Below are positions 25,521 to 33,702 of a stretch of 49,248 nt of DNA, piece by piece. The stretch covers positions 1 to 49,248 of the forward strand of contig JAIETF010000043.1 in NCBI GenBank assembly GCA_019745415.1, read 5' to 3'. Under the pieces are notes generated by a model that saw only the letters and a list, made by a program, of their open reading frames with translations, had not been told where the DNA came from and searched no databases. Within the stretch, counting starts at the first letter, position 1. Every line of letters begins with the position of its first letter. Made by a program: the position numbers and the translations under genes. This DNA comes from Candidatus Obscuribacterales bacterium (GTDB lineage: Bacteria > Cyanobacteriota > Vampirovibrionia > Obscuribacterales > Obscuribacteraceae).

Positions 25521-27113
25521 CTAGCGTGTCAAACGACTATGACTGCGGGAATAGGCAAAGTAGACGACAATGCCGATAGCCATCCAGCCCACAAAACGCA
25601 GCCAAGTAATACCCGGCAAGCTGAGCATCAAAATGAAGCTGAGCAGGGCACCAAGAATTGGAACGTATGGATAACCTGGACACTTGAAGCCACGATGACG
25701 GTCGGGCTCTGTACGCCGCAAGACGATCACACCCAATGAGACAATAACGAAAGCAAAGAGAGTACCAATGCTGGTCAATTCGGCCAATTCGCCGATAGGC
25801 ACCAACCCGGCAGAAAGGGCAACAATCACACCCCAGATGGCAATCGACCAAACCGGAGTGTGGAAACGAGGCGACACCTTACCGAAGACCGGCGAGACCA
25901 AGCCGTCTTTAGCCATGCGCATCATGATTCGAGACTGCCCAAAAAGCAGGACGATCAGGACTGATGTGATACCAGCAATGGCGCCAACCGACACCAAAGG
26001 CGAAGCCCAGTTCAGTCCGATATGATCCAGCACTTTAGCCATCGGCGCTCCCTCACCGGCACCACCAAGCAGAGTATAAGATACCGCGCCGGTCATAATG
26101 GCTGCCACCAAGACATACAGCAATGTGCATACCACCAACGAGCCGATCACACCTTTAGGTACATCCTTCTGTGGGTCTTTGCACTCTTCTGAAAGCGTGG
26201 TAACGGCATCAAAGCCGATGAAAGCAAAGAAGACCACACCGGCACCGGCCAGCACGCCTGACCAGCCGAAGGGCAAGAAGGGGCTATAGTTGGTGGTATC
26301 GATATGGAAGGCGCCAACGGCGATAAAGAAAATAACCACAGCCAGCTTCACAACCACAAATATCGACGTCATTTTGGCGGTGTGAGAAACCCCTTTGATC
26401 AACCAAAAGTTGATGAAGGTGACTATCAAAACCGCCGGCAGGTCCACGCTGGTCAGGTGCCCATAGGTGTCGAGGCCGAAAGCAACAGCGACACCGATAA
26501 GACCGAAACCAAGCAACCGACTCGGCCAGTTTGTCTTAAATGAGGCATTCTCACCGCCTTTACTGAAACTGCGCGCAGTAACAAAAATGCCGCACAGAAG
26601 CAAGGCTAAGGTTAGACCTACATGACCAAGCGGTAGAGTGGTAGGCGCCACTGAGAGATAAGCAGGCAATTGGTAGCCCAGGCCCATCAAGATGTTTTGT
26701 AGGTATGCGCTCCAGCCGGAAGCCACTGCACTGGCACCTACCGCATACTCCAAAAGCAGATCCCAACCGATAAGCCAAGCCAGAAACTCGCCCATCGTTG
26801 CATAAGCATAGGTATATGCACTGCCAGAAACCGGAATCATGGATGCTTGCTCGGCATAGGCAAAGCTGACAAAGGCACAGGCCAAACCGGCGAGCACAAA
26901 AGAGAGCAAAATGCCCGGACCAGCAGTGTTGGCTGCGGCTACTCCCGTAAGAACAAAGATGCCTGTACCAATAATTGCTGCAACACCGTGATTAAAGACG
27001 TCTCGCGCTGTCAATACGCGCTTGAGGCGAGGTCCCTTCTCCTCTTCACTTTGAGCCTTGATGACTTCAACCGACTTGCGACGAAACATTTCGCCCCAAA
27101 TACTTTGTTTCAT
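25521..27113 (-). CDS. APC-superfamily amino-acid permease (cationic-amino-acid-transporter type)
   Basis: 530 aa with about 14 membrane helices. The N-terminal RVLTARDVFNHGVAAIIGTGIFVLTGVAA has the GxGxxG-like substrate-binding helix 1 of APC permeases, and the AEQASMIPVSGSAYTYAY segment is typical of YfnA/CAT transporters. The family moves cationic or neutral amino acids into the cell by proton symport. AGGA before the ATG at 27113 supports the start. It is a single gene with no linked regulator, so the substrate remains open. Confidence 0.9.
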   Translation of the reverse strand: MKQSIWGEMFRRKSVEVIKAQSEEEKGPRLKRVLTARDVFNHGVAAIIGTGIFVLTGVAAANTAGPGILLSFVLAGLACAFVSFAYAEQASMIPVSGSAYTYAYATMGEFLAWLIGWDLLLEYAVGASAVASGWSAYLQNILMGLGYQLPAYLSVAPTTLPLGHVGLTLALLLCGIFVTARSFSKGGENASFKTNWPSRLLGFGLIGVAVAFGLDTYGHLTSVDLPAVLIVTFINFWLIKGVSHTAKMTSIFVVVKLAVVIFFIAVGAFHIDTTNYSPFLPFGWSGVLAGAGVVFFAFIGFDAVTTLSEECKDPQKDVPKGVIGSLVVCTLLYVLVAAIMTGAVSYTLLGGAGEGAPMAKVLDHIGLNWASPLVSVGAIAGITSVLIVLLFGQSRIMMRMAKDGLVSPVFGKVSPRFHTPVWSIAIWGVIVALSAGLVPIGELAELTSIGTLFAFVIVSLGVIVLRRTEPDRHRGFKCPGYPYVPILGALLSFILMLSLPGITWLRFVGWMAIGIVVYFAYSRSHSRLTR

Positions 27114-27813
27114 ATGGTGCTCCTATATTGTTTCAAAACCGGATGGTTGGCGAACCCAGCACCACGCTGAGACCATACCGACCACCGGACCACACTTCTC
27201 ACCCGAATTAACTGAGCAGACTCCAGCAGGGCTCAACGTCTGAGCCGAAAATCAGAAATGCCGGTCTGTTTGTTTAAGGGCTTTTAGTAAGTCTCTCTAG
27301 AATTCATAAAGGTGAAAAGGAACCTGAACCTAAGCTTGAAAGTTAGCTCTAATCAAGATTTCAGGCGAAAGATAAAGTTAGAAACTGGCAAGACTAACCA
27401 CTACAATCTCCCTCGAAACTGGCGCAGCTCGCGCTACCAAATACGACACCATCCTTGACAACAAACACAAAACCAAACAGTTTGGCGGGCACACCCCTCT
27501 TGGCATCCAGCATCTCGTATAACAGACAAGAAAACCTACAGTTAAGCTGTCTTGCGTAAGCTTGTGCAGTTATTACTCACTATTTAAATCTAAGATCTCT
27601 TGATAATGGCTTTGATGACTTCGTAGGTTTAGCTCGCGTTTTATTTTCTTTCTCTATTCAAAAGCAAACTCATCCAAGGCCAAGACAAGCCCAACGACCC
27701 CAAGAGCCGACATAGTCATCCCGCGAGGGATGAGCAATTGGGGTGCAGGTAGAAAAGCTTCTGATGATGAGAAGACAGTAACACAGCTCAGCTGAACTGA
27801 ACTAGGACACACC
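27114..27813. other. 700-base spacer with leader hairpins before the pepA operon
   Basis: No convincing gene; short frames are chance. The left part (27114-27300) is the 5' region of the permease. Towards the right, on the plus strand, lie TCATCCC-GCGA-GGGATGA (27716-27733, a seven-bp stem with a GNRA tetraloop), CTTCT/AGAAG (27758-27774) and CAGCTCAGCTG (27784-27794). All are close before the AGGA and ATG of the gene at 27814. They suggest a structured 5' leader. A copy of ACACCCCT (near 27491) echoes the loop motif near 11.7 kb but is not in a clear hairpin. Confidence 0.5.
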
Positions 27814-28269
27814 ATGGCAAACAGCAAGTACGACAATGCGAAGGTTTTCGCATCCCGCGCGCTGGCCGATATGCTCAGCGCCATCTCTGCCACGAGCAAG
27901 GAAGTGCGACTGCGTCTGACTTCCGAGCAGAGCGCCGGCAAGTTCGTCTGGTTGATCATCAGCCGTATTCCAAGCCCCGCTGGTGATACCAGCGGAGACA
28001 GCGAACACGTTTGGGCTCACACCAACGACTTCGACCTTCTGGTCGGCACCCCGCTCTCACTTTCCATTTCGGCGCCGCTTTCGCAGGCCGCCGGACTGAC
28101 TGCACAAATCCAGACCTTCCTTGAGGGCGAAATCGCCTCTTACGGCAAGGTGGAAGCGCTGCTTCAGTCCACGGCGCTGGACGGCTCCCACAACCCGAGT
28201 TACACAGGCGACTCCGAAAGCGGTTATGACAGCCTGACCCAGCAGTCTCAGACTGCCGGCGTCATCTGA
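27814..28269 (+). CDS. Small unknown protein preceding the leucyl aminopeptidase
   Basis: 151 aa; ATG 27814 is preceded by AGGA. It is soluble, without motifs, and Ser/Thr/Gly/Gln-rich towards the C-terminus (GSHNPSYTGDSESGYDS). It uses the same C/G-ending codons as the aminopeptidase 81 bases downstream, so both are likely strongly expressed from one promoter. A stem-loop (28325-28339) precedes the next gene's ribosome-binding site. Possible roles are a partner or substrate of the peptidase, but nothing shows this. Confidence 0.8.
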   Translation: MANSKYDNAKVFASRALADMLSAISATSKEVRLRLTSEQSAGKFVWLIISRIPSPAGDTSGDSEHVWAHTNDFDLLVGTPLSLSISAPLSQAAGLTAQIQTFLEGEIASYGKVEALLQSTALDGSHNPSYTGDSESGYDSLTQQSQTAGVI

Positions 28270-28324
28270 CCCCAGGCAATAACCGACTCCAGGCAGTCAT
28301 TTAACAAACCAAAATCTGTCGAAG

Positions 28325-28339
28325 CGGCTCAAAGAGCCG
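28325..28339 (+). other. Tight stem-loop just before the pepA ribosome-binding site
   Basis: CGGCTC-AAA-GAGCCG ends one base before GGAGG (28341-28345) of the aminopeptidase gene. It may insulate the ribosome-binding site or stabilise a processed mRNA. Confidence 0.5.
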
Positions 28340-28350
28340 TGGAGGAAACT

Positions 28351-29901
28351 ATGGCTACCTCAATCTCTTTCAAGGCGACGTCGGCTGGTCTGACGTCCGC
28401 TCTCAAGCGCGTGGGCAAGTCCTCGCGCGCCAACGTTATTCTGCTCAGGTTCTCCGGCGAGCGCAAGCTCAAGGGCTTCACTCACGAGGTGAACGAAATC
28501 ACCGGTGGACTGATCGCTCGTCGTGTCAAGTCCGACGGCTTCGAACCTCAGCACAAACAGGTCTCGGTGCTCGACAGCAATCTCGAGACGGTCGGGCTCG
28601 ACCGCATCATTCTCGTCGGTCTGGGCGCCCGCTCTAAGCTGACTCTCAACAAGCTGCGCGAGGCCTTGACCGAAGCCTTCCTTGCCGCTCGCGATACCGC
28701 CGGCGGTGAGCACCTGATCATGCCCCTCATCGATGTGGAACTGCCCGGCTTCACCGTCGAGCAGCTGGCCCAGACCGTGGCCGAATTCGCCACCCTGGTC
28801 GACTATGAACCCAACCACAAGAAGACCCGCGACGAAGGTCGCACGCACTTCGAGACGCTCACCCTGCTTACCAGCGATGAGCACATCAACTCGGTCAACC
28901 GCGGTCTGAAAGTGGGTAAGCTGCTCGGCGAAGCCACCAATCGCGCCCGCGATATGGTGAACGAGCCCAGCGACACCATGACCCCGGCTCGCATCGCCGC
29001 CATCGCCCGCAAGATCGGCAAAGACTCCGGTGGACTGGTCAAGGTGCGGGTTTTCGGACAGGCTGAGATCAAGGCGATGAAGATGGGTGGAGTGCTGGCG
29101 GTCAGCAGCGGCTGCCAGAATCCCCCGGCCTTCATCGAAATGCGCTACGATCCGCCGGGCGGCGGCACTCATGAGGTTCTCGGACTGGTCGGCAAGGGCA
29201 TCACCTTCGACTCCGGCGGTCTCAACCTCAAGGACGACGACGGCATGCGCGACATGAAGAATGACATGGGTGGTGCGGCCGCCGTGCTGCAGACCATGTC
29301 GCTGGTCAGCGCGCTCAAGCCGCAAATCTCGGTGCGGGCAGTGGTCGCTGCCTGCGAGAACCTCACCGATGCCCGCTCGATGCGGCAAGGCAACGTGATC
29401 AAGACCATGAGCGGACTGACCGTCGAGGTGGGACACACCGACGCGGAAGGAAGGCTCACACTCGCCGACGCGCTCACCTATGTGCAGATGAAGCTGGGCG
29501 CCAACCAGCTCATCGATGTGGCCACCCTCACCGGATCGGTGGAGGAAGCCCTCGGAGACAAGATCACAGGCGTCTTCGGCAACAACACACGCTTCACTCG
29601 TGAAGTGCTCAACTGCGCCGACTCTGTCGGTGAGCCGATGCACGAGCTGCCCATGTACGAAGGCTATCGCCAAGGCAACGACAGCGAAATGGCCGACCTG
29701 ACCAACGACGGCAGCGGTCCGGGCTCCATTGTGGCCGCCTGGTTCCTGCGCGAGTTCGTGGAAGAAGGCAATGCCTGGGTGCACATGGATATCGCCGGCA
29801 CCAGCTTCCACCGCTACAGCGAGGGCATCAACTCGCACGGTGCAACCGGTGTGGCAGTGAGAACACTCGGCGAAATGCTGCGTCAGTACTCCGAAGTCTA
29901 A
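28351..29901 (+). CDS. pepA: Leucyl aminopeptidase (M17 family)
   Basis: 516 aa; ATG 28351 is chosen because GGAGG lies five bases upstream. The N-terminal macro-like domain is followed by the M17 catalytic domain with GKGITFDSGG (Lys and Asp ligands), MKNDMGGAAA (Asp) and TDAEGRLTLADAL (Asp, Glu and the catalytic Arg). The usual Asn before TDAEGR is His here (GHTDAEGR). The enzyme is normally a hexameric two-metal peptidase that removes N-terminal leucine and other residues, recycling peptides and glutathione products. Very strong codon bias suggests high expression. It is the second gene after the 151-aa protein. Confidence 0.93.
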   Translation: MATSISFKATSAGLTSALKRVGKSSRANVILLRFSGERKLKGFTHEVNEITGGLIARRVKSDGFEPQHKQVSVLDSNLETVGLDRIILVGLGARSKLTLNKLREALTEAFLAARDTAGGEHLIMPLIDVELPGFTVEQLAQTVAEFATLVDYEPNHKKTRDEGRTHFETLTLLTSDEHINSVNRGLKVGKLLGEATNRARDMVNEPSDTMTPARIAAIARKIGKDSGGLVKVRVFGQAEIKAMKMGGVLAVSSGCQNPPAFIEMRYDPPGGGTHEVLGLVGKGITFDSGGLNLKDDDGMRDMKNDMGGAAAVLQTMSLVSALKPQISVRAVVAACENLTDARSMRQGNVIKTMSGLTVEVGHTDAEGRLTLADALTYVQMKLGANQLIDVATLTGSVEEALGDKITGVFGNNTRFTREVLNCADSVGEPMHELPMYEGYRQGNDSEMADLTNDGSGPGSIVAAWFLREFVEEGNAWVHMDIAGTSFHRYSEGINSHGATGVAVRTLGEMLRQYSEV

Positions 29902-29913
29902 GAAGGCGGCGGC

Positions 29914-29991
29914 GAAGCGGTACAGGAAAGACTGCGCAGAAGTTCCCCCAACGGATCCTATGCGCAGAAACCTTTAATCCTGTACCGCTTC
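29914..29991. other. Long two-tier stem-loop after pepA
   Basis: A perfect 14-bp outer stem of GAAGCGGTACAGGA (29914-29927) and TCCTGTACCGCTTC (29978-29991). Inside it is a seven-bp stem of CTGCGCA (29932-29938) and TGCGCAG (29961-29967). There is no U-tract, so it is probably an mRNA 3'-end protector, processing site or attenuator between pepA and the methyltransferase rather than a simple terminator. Confidence 0.65.
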
Positions 29992-30038
29992 TGCCTAACC
30001 TAGCCTGCAAACCCAACTAAATCAAGAAGGGAGCCTTT

Positions 30039-30914
30039 ATGACCGACCAGGCAAACAAAGGCGGCAGCGCCTACGAGAACTACAACAAGAGTCACGAGAA
30101 CTACGACCTGACAAGGCTCCCGGTGGGTGCCGAACAAGTTCTGGCTATGCTTGCCGAACTTGGCTACGGCCACGGCCATAAGAGGTTCCACCTGCTCGAC
30201 GCCGGCTGTGGTACGGGCATGCATCTGGAGTATTTCCACAGGCAAGCGCCCGACTGCCGGTTTACCGGGTTGGATGCATCATCTTTGGGCATCGAGAAAG
30301 CAGTACAGAAACTGCCCAAGAGCGTCAAGCTCATGGTCGGCGACTGTCGCAAGATGCCGCTCGAAGATGCCTCGGTCGACGTGGTCTTGTTCAGCTTCAT
30401 GATTCACCACCTACCTCACAGCAACGAAGCCGAACTGCTAGCGGCAACGGCCGAGCTCTTTGCCGAAGCCGGCAGAGTACTGAAGCCAGGTGGTCATATC
30501 GTGATTATTTCCACCTCGAGGGAGCAGTTGCATCCCCGGCGCGGCTCGCTCTGGTACTACCGCTACTTCCAAGATGCAGCCAAGGCACTGAGCCGCAAGT
30601 TTCTGCCTCTGAGCAAGCTCAAGCAGATTCTGAGCGAGAACGGCTTACTTCCGGTGGTCAGTCGCAAAGTCGATCAGACCTACTGGACAAAAGCCAGTCT
30701 TGACTTGGACGGACCATTCAAAGAAGAGTGGCGAGACGGAGATTCGCTCTTCGCCTTCTATCGTGGTGCGACAGGCGAAACTGTCTTGCAAAAGCGCCTC
30801 AGGTGTTTGCGCAGCAAGATCGAAAGCGGCGCAGCCCAGCAGCACATCAAGGAAACCAAGACGAGAGTGGAGGCAGTCAAGCAAGCCTATATTCTCATCG
30901 CGCGGCGCCCCTGA
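30039..30914 (+). CDS. Class I SAM-dependent methyltransferase
   Basis: 291 aa; GGGAG lies just before the ATG at 30039. The Rossmann motifs are clear: LLDAGCGTGMHLEYF (motif I), an acidic motif II in FTGLDAS, GDCRKMPL (motif III), VVLFSFMIHHLPH (motif IV) and LKPGGHIVIIS (post-motif). The C-terminal half is basic and variable. The HHLPH motif is common in methylarsenite, ubiquinone/menaquinone (UbiE-like) and small-molecule methyltransferases, so the substrate cannot be named. The gene ends in a strong terminator and is separated from pepA by a long stem-loop. Confidence 0.88.
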   Translation: MTDQANKGGSAYENYNKSHENYDLTRLPVGAEQVLAMLAELGYGHGHKRFHLLDAGCGTGMHLEYFHRQAPDCRFTGLDASSLGIEKAVQKLPKSVKLMVGDCRKMPLEDASVDVVLFSFMIHHLPHSNEAELLAATAELFAEAGRVLKPGGHIVIISTSREQLHPRRGSLWYYRYFQDAAKALSRKFLPLSKLKQILSENGLLPVVSRKVDQTYWTKASLDLDGPFKEEWRDGDSLFAFYRGATGETVLQKRLRCLRSKIESGAAQQHIKETKTRVEAVKQAYILIARRP

Positions 30915-30924
30915 TAGTTCCACC

Positions 30925-30957
30925 GAGAAAGAGGCGCAAAGCCTCTTTCTCTTTTTT
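30925..30957 (+). terminator. Strong Rho-independent terminator
   Basis: An 11-bp stem of GAGAAAGAGGC and GCCTCTTTCTC (30925-30935 with 30941-30951), loop GCAAA, followed by TTTTTT. It lies 11 bases after the methyltransferase stop codon. Confidence 0.92.
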
Positions 30958-31130
30958 CAATTATCTATTATATCTTTTGGTACAACCACTTTCTCTATTG
31001 AGAAGAAAAGAGAAAAATCTCTAGCCAAAAGTGCCTAGAATGACTAAAACAACCGCAAGAACCAAGCAGAAAGATTTGACTCAGAACAAATGCCCGAGCC
31101 CGATCTGCCCAAAACACTAAAACCAAACTT

Positions 31131-31973
31131 CTAAAATGACAATACAAACTCGTTCGACTCAGCGCCATAAAGCCGCATCACAAGCTGCTCTTTCTGCAAC
31201 TCTAGCAAAGCCCAAGTAGAAGAAGCAGCATCATATTTAGTGCGCTCCACTAAACTTTGAATAGTGACATAGTAAATGCCATCAATACGCGAAACACTTG
31301 TTTGGTGCACGTGACCGCCAAAAACAGCCTTCACCTTGCCGCTCTCCTTTAGTATCTTTCTCAAGGCGACTCGCTCTTCCACAAAGCAATAATGCGGATA
31401 CTTTTCGAACCAAATATTGCCGACAAGACTCTGTTCGTCAAGTGGATGATGCACCAAAACAATTGTATATTCGCTGCAGTGGCGCAGCTCTGCCTCTAGC
31501 CACTGCATTTGCTCGGCACTTATATGAATATCTGTATGTTCGCTGGAAGTGCTAAAGAGAACCAGAACATCGAGAATGCAGTCTTCATTATCACCATCTC
31601 GAGCACTATCTCGAGCACTATTTCGAAAGGTTCGCCTGTAAAAGGGCGTTTCTAGGCCAGCCAGAGAGCAAATCTCATCGACCGAAAGATTCACTTGCTC
31701 ATGATTACCAATTACCGAAAGAAGCGGGGCTCGCAAGCCGCTTAAAACTTGCATGCCGCTCTCAAAATGAGTTCGATCACTTTCGACTAAACCAGGAATG
31801 TCTTCAATAAAGTCACCTAGCTGAGCAGCAAAAGTTAGATCTTGTCCATTGCAGAACGCCACAAAATCACTCAAAAGCGGCAGCGCCCGATGGCAAAGCT
31901 TACGCACCACACCCTCATAAGGGTCCTCTCTATCGCAGATATGCACATCGGTGACGAGAGCGAATCGAATCAA
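31131..31973 (-). CDS. Calcineurin-like metallophosphoesterase
   Basis: 280 aa from a TTG at 31973. The five metallophosphoesterase blocks are visible: TDVH near the start, LGDFIED, GNHE, VHH and GGHVH. The protein is therefore a two-metal phosphoesterase, probably for a nucleotide or small phosphodiester (ICC/CpdA-like), but the substrate cannot be read. It starts two bases after the stop of the TetR gene, so the two are co-transcribed and the regulator may control it directly. Confidence 0.88.
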   Translation of the reverse strand: MIRFALVTDVHICDREDPYEGVVRKLCHRALPLLSDFVAFCNGQDLTFAAQLGDFIEDIPGLVESDRTHFESGMQVLSGLRAPLLSVIGNHEQVNLSVDEICSLAGLETPFYRRTFRNSARDSARDGDNEDCILDVLVLFSTSSEHTDIHISAEQMQWLEAELRHCSEYTIVLVHHPLDEQSLVGNIWFEKYPHYCFVEERVALRKILKESGKVKAVFGGHVHQTSVSRIDGIYYVTIQSLVERTKYDAASSTWALLELQKEQLVMRLYGAESNEFVLSF

Positions 31974-31975
31974 AG

Positions 31976-32584
31976 TTACTTCAAAATTTGAGCAAAGAAA
32001 ACTTCGGTAAATACATCTAGCGGCTCAACACTTTTGGTAGTTTTGGCTCGCATGACAGCACCTTCCCAACCAGAAAGGAAAAGTTCAGCCATGGCGCTGG
32101 GCGCATGAGTCTTGCTTATCTGTCCATTTTTCTGAGCTTCTTCGATGCAACCGGCAAAAATATCACGCCACTTACCCATCACCTGCGAAAGACATAGTCT
32201 GAGAGTCTCGCTTTGATCAGCCATCTCTTGGCTCAAATTACCAATCAAACAGCCTTTGCGACATTCTTGAGCCAGCAAGTGTTCTTTACTTGTATTGCAA
32301 TAGTTTTTCAGCCTTTCTAAAGGCGTCATACTGCTATCTCTCAAACTGGCAAGAATGCGACTGCTATAGCTTTGATCAAAATGCTCGATGATCTTACATG
32401 CGAAGTCTTCTTTGCTATCGAAATAGTGATAGAAACTGCCTTTTGGCACACCCACCGAAGACAGAACTTCTTGTATGCCGGTATTGCTGTAGCCCTTTTC
32501 CATCATAATATTGATGCCGGCTTCAATGAGAACCAGCTTGGTATCTTGCTTTGGCGCCGCTTTTGAAGACACAGTCTTTGGCAT
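31976..32584 (-). CDS. TetR-family regulator, AcuR/NemR-like
   Basis: 202 aa. An N-terminal HTH is followed by VPKGSFYHYFDSKEDF, the TetR recognition-helix signature. The ligand-binding part has CRKGCLIGNLSQEMADQSE, a cysteine-bearing segment seen in AcuR- and NemR-type regulators that sense acrylate or reactive electrophiles. A promoter with a GACCGGTC palindrome between its -35 and -10 boxes lies about 95 bases upstream, so autorepression is likely. It forms an operon with the metallophosphoesterase. The electrophile link is inference from family resemblance. Confidence 0.88.
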   Translation of the reverse strand: MPKTVSSKAAPKQDTKLVLIEAGINIMMEKGYSNTGIQEVLSSVGVPKGSFYHYFDSKEDFACKIIEHFDQSYSSRILASLRDSSMTPLERLKNYCNTSKEHLLAQECRKGCLIGNLSQEMADQSETLRLCLSQVMGKWRDIFAGCIEEAQKNGQISKTHAPSAMAELFLSGWEGAVMRAKTTKSVEPLDVFTEVFFAQILK

Positions 32585-32674
32585 ACTTGACGTACCCTTT
32601 TTATTTCAGTTCAGTTCGGTTCTATATGGAAATGCAATCGTAGCACTAGAAGGCAATTAACTGTCGACATAACT

Positions 32675-32704
32675 AGACTAGACCGGTCGTCTGACTTTAG
32701 TCAA
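32675..32704 (-). promoter_or_regulatory. Promoter with embedded TetR-type operator
   Basis: On the minus strand, TTGACT (-35, 32699-32704) and TAGTCT (-10, 32675-32680) are 18 bases apart. The perfect palindrome GACCGGTC (32681-32688) lies between them, against the -10 box. This is the classical place for an autorepressor operator, upstream of the TetR/metallophosphoesterase operon. A longer version, TAGACCGGTCTA, occurs at 47150-47161. Confidence 0.55.
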
Positions 32705-32721
32705 GTACCATAGCAATTTAA

Positions 32722-33702
32722 CTACCAGCCCTTTAGCGAGGTTTCAATTTGTTCGTAAAAGCTCATTTTGGTCAAAGCCTCATGCAAAGCCTTTTGATAA
32801 AGCAAACGCCCCGGCCTTGACTTGGGCCAGAGTTTTTTCAGGCGCTCCGGCACCTTCCTTCCCTGACCATTGAAAACCAATCTGGCCAGATACTCGGTTA
32901 ACTCGACCGGTGCTGCCTGCAAACCCAAAGTAGAAGGTGGTGCCTCCGATAGCCACCCCGAATCTCTGATAGGCTCCTCACTCTCTTGCCCAGGCGGCTT
33001 AGAGGTTGAGAGCGAAAGACTGTCGCTGGAAGCGATCACGGTATGCCAATCAATGATTTGGGGTGGCTCGGCGTCCTGGGAAGACATCTGCAAGTATAGA
33101 GCAGGCTTTTGCTTGCCATTTTTGCGCAGAGTGCAAACCAAAGGTACAGTGGCGTTCTGTGCCCCTGACAGCCCACCTACAGCCTGCTCGAAGATCAAGA
33201 CATTTTGCCCTTGCGCTAAATCAAGCCTGGCACGGGTTACACCGTCAGATAGACTGCCGCAATCTAGAACAGATGCACTGCCTTTACCATCATCTGACAA
33301 AGCAAGAACAGTAACTGTGTGAATACCGCCAAGGCAAGAGTCTAGAATGATACAGGCAAAACCACCTAGCTCAGCCTCCTGAAAAGAAAGCTCTGGTTGA
33401 GCGGATTCTGATATAGGAAGTTTATAGATGTCTTTTTGCCCATCCCTTATGTAGACAGCCGAGCCATACTCGCCGCTTTTGAAATAGGCGCTTAAATCTA
33501 AATTTCTAGGGTTGTAATGCCATTGAACAAAGGGTTGGTTATTCTGCTCGACTACCTTTTCGGTCTCTAGCTGTTCCCCAGGTTTTTGCATAATCTCTTG
33601 TTTGCGATCTGATTGGCAGGCGGTCAAAGCCGCCATGACAACCAAAGAGACAAGAAATAGCACTTTTCTTTCTTGCTTAGAAACGAACTTTTGATTGATC
33701 AT
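32722..33702 (-). CDS. Lipoprotein of unknown function
   Basis: 326 aa. The signal sequence ends in the lipobox LTAC (lipid-linked Cys29), so the protein should be membrane-anchored and exposed outside. The mature part has a beta-rich, acidic middle and a Leu-rich helical end. I do not recognise it. Its ATG overlaps the stop of the 626-aa gene by four bases (ATGA), making it the last gene of a three-gene operon. Confidence 0.82.
   Translation of the reverse strand: MINQKFVSKQERKVLFLVSLVVMAALTACQSDRKQEIMQKPGEQLETEKVVEQNNQPFVQWHYNPRNLDLSAYFKSGEYGSAVYIRDGQKDIYKLPISESAQPELSFQEAELGGFACIILDSCLGGIHTVTVLALSDDGKGSASVLDCGSLSDGVTRARLDLAQGQNVLIFEQAVGGLSGAQNATVPLVCTLRKNGKQKPALYLQMSSQDAEPPQIIDWHTVIASSDSLSLSTSKPPGQESEEPIRDSGWLSEAPPSTLGLQAAPVELTEYLARLVFNGQGRKVPERLKKLWPKSRPGRLLYQKALHEALTKMSFYEQIETSLKGW

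Noticed and set aside
28360..29838. Long minus-strand frame opposite pepA (492 aa)
   Set aside because: Shadow of the GC-rich M17 peptidase gene; the product is His/Gly/Val-rich without motifs.
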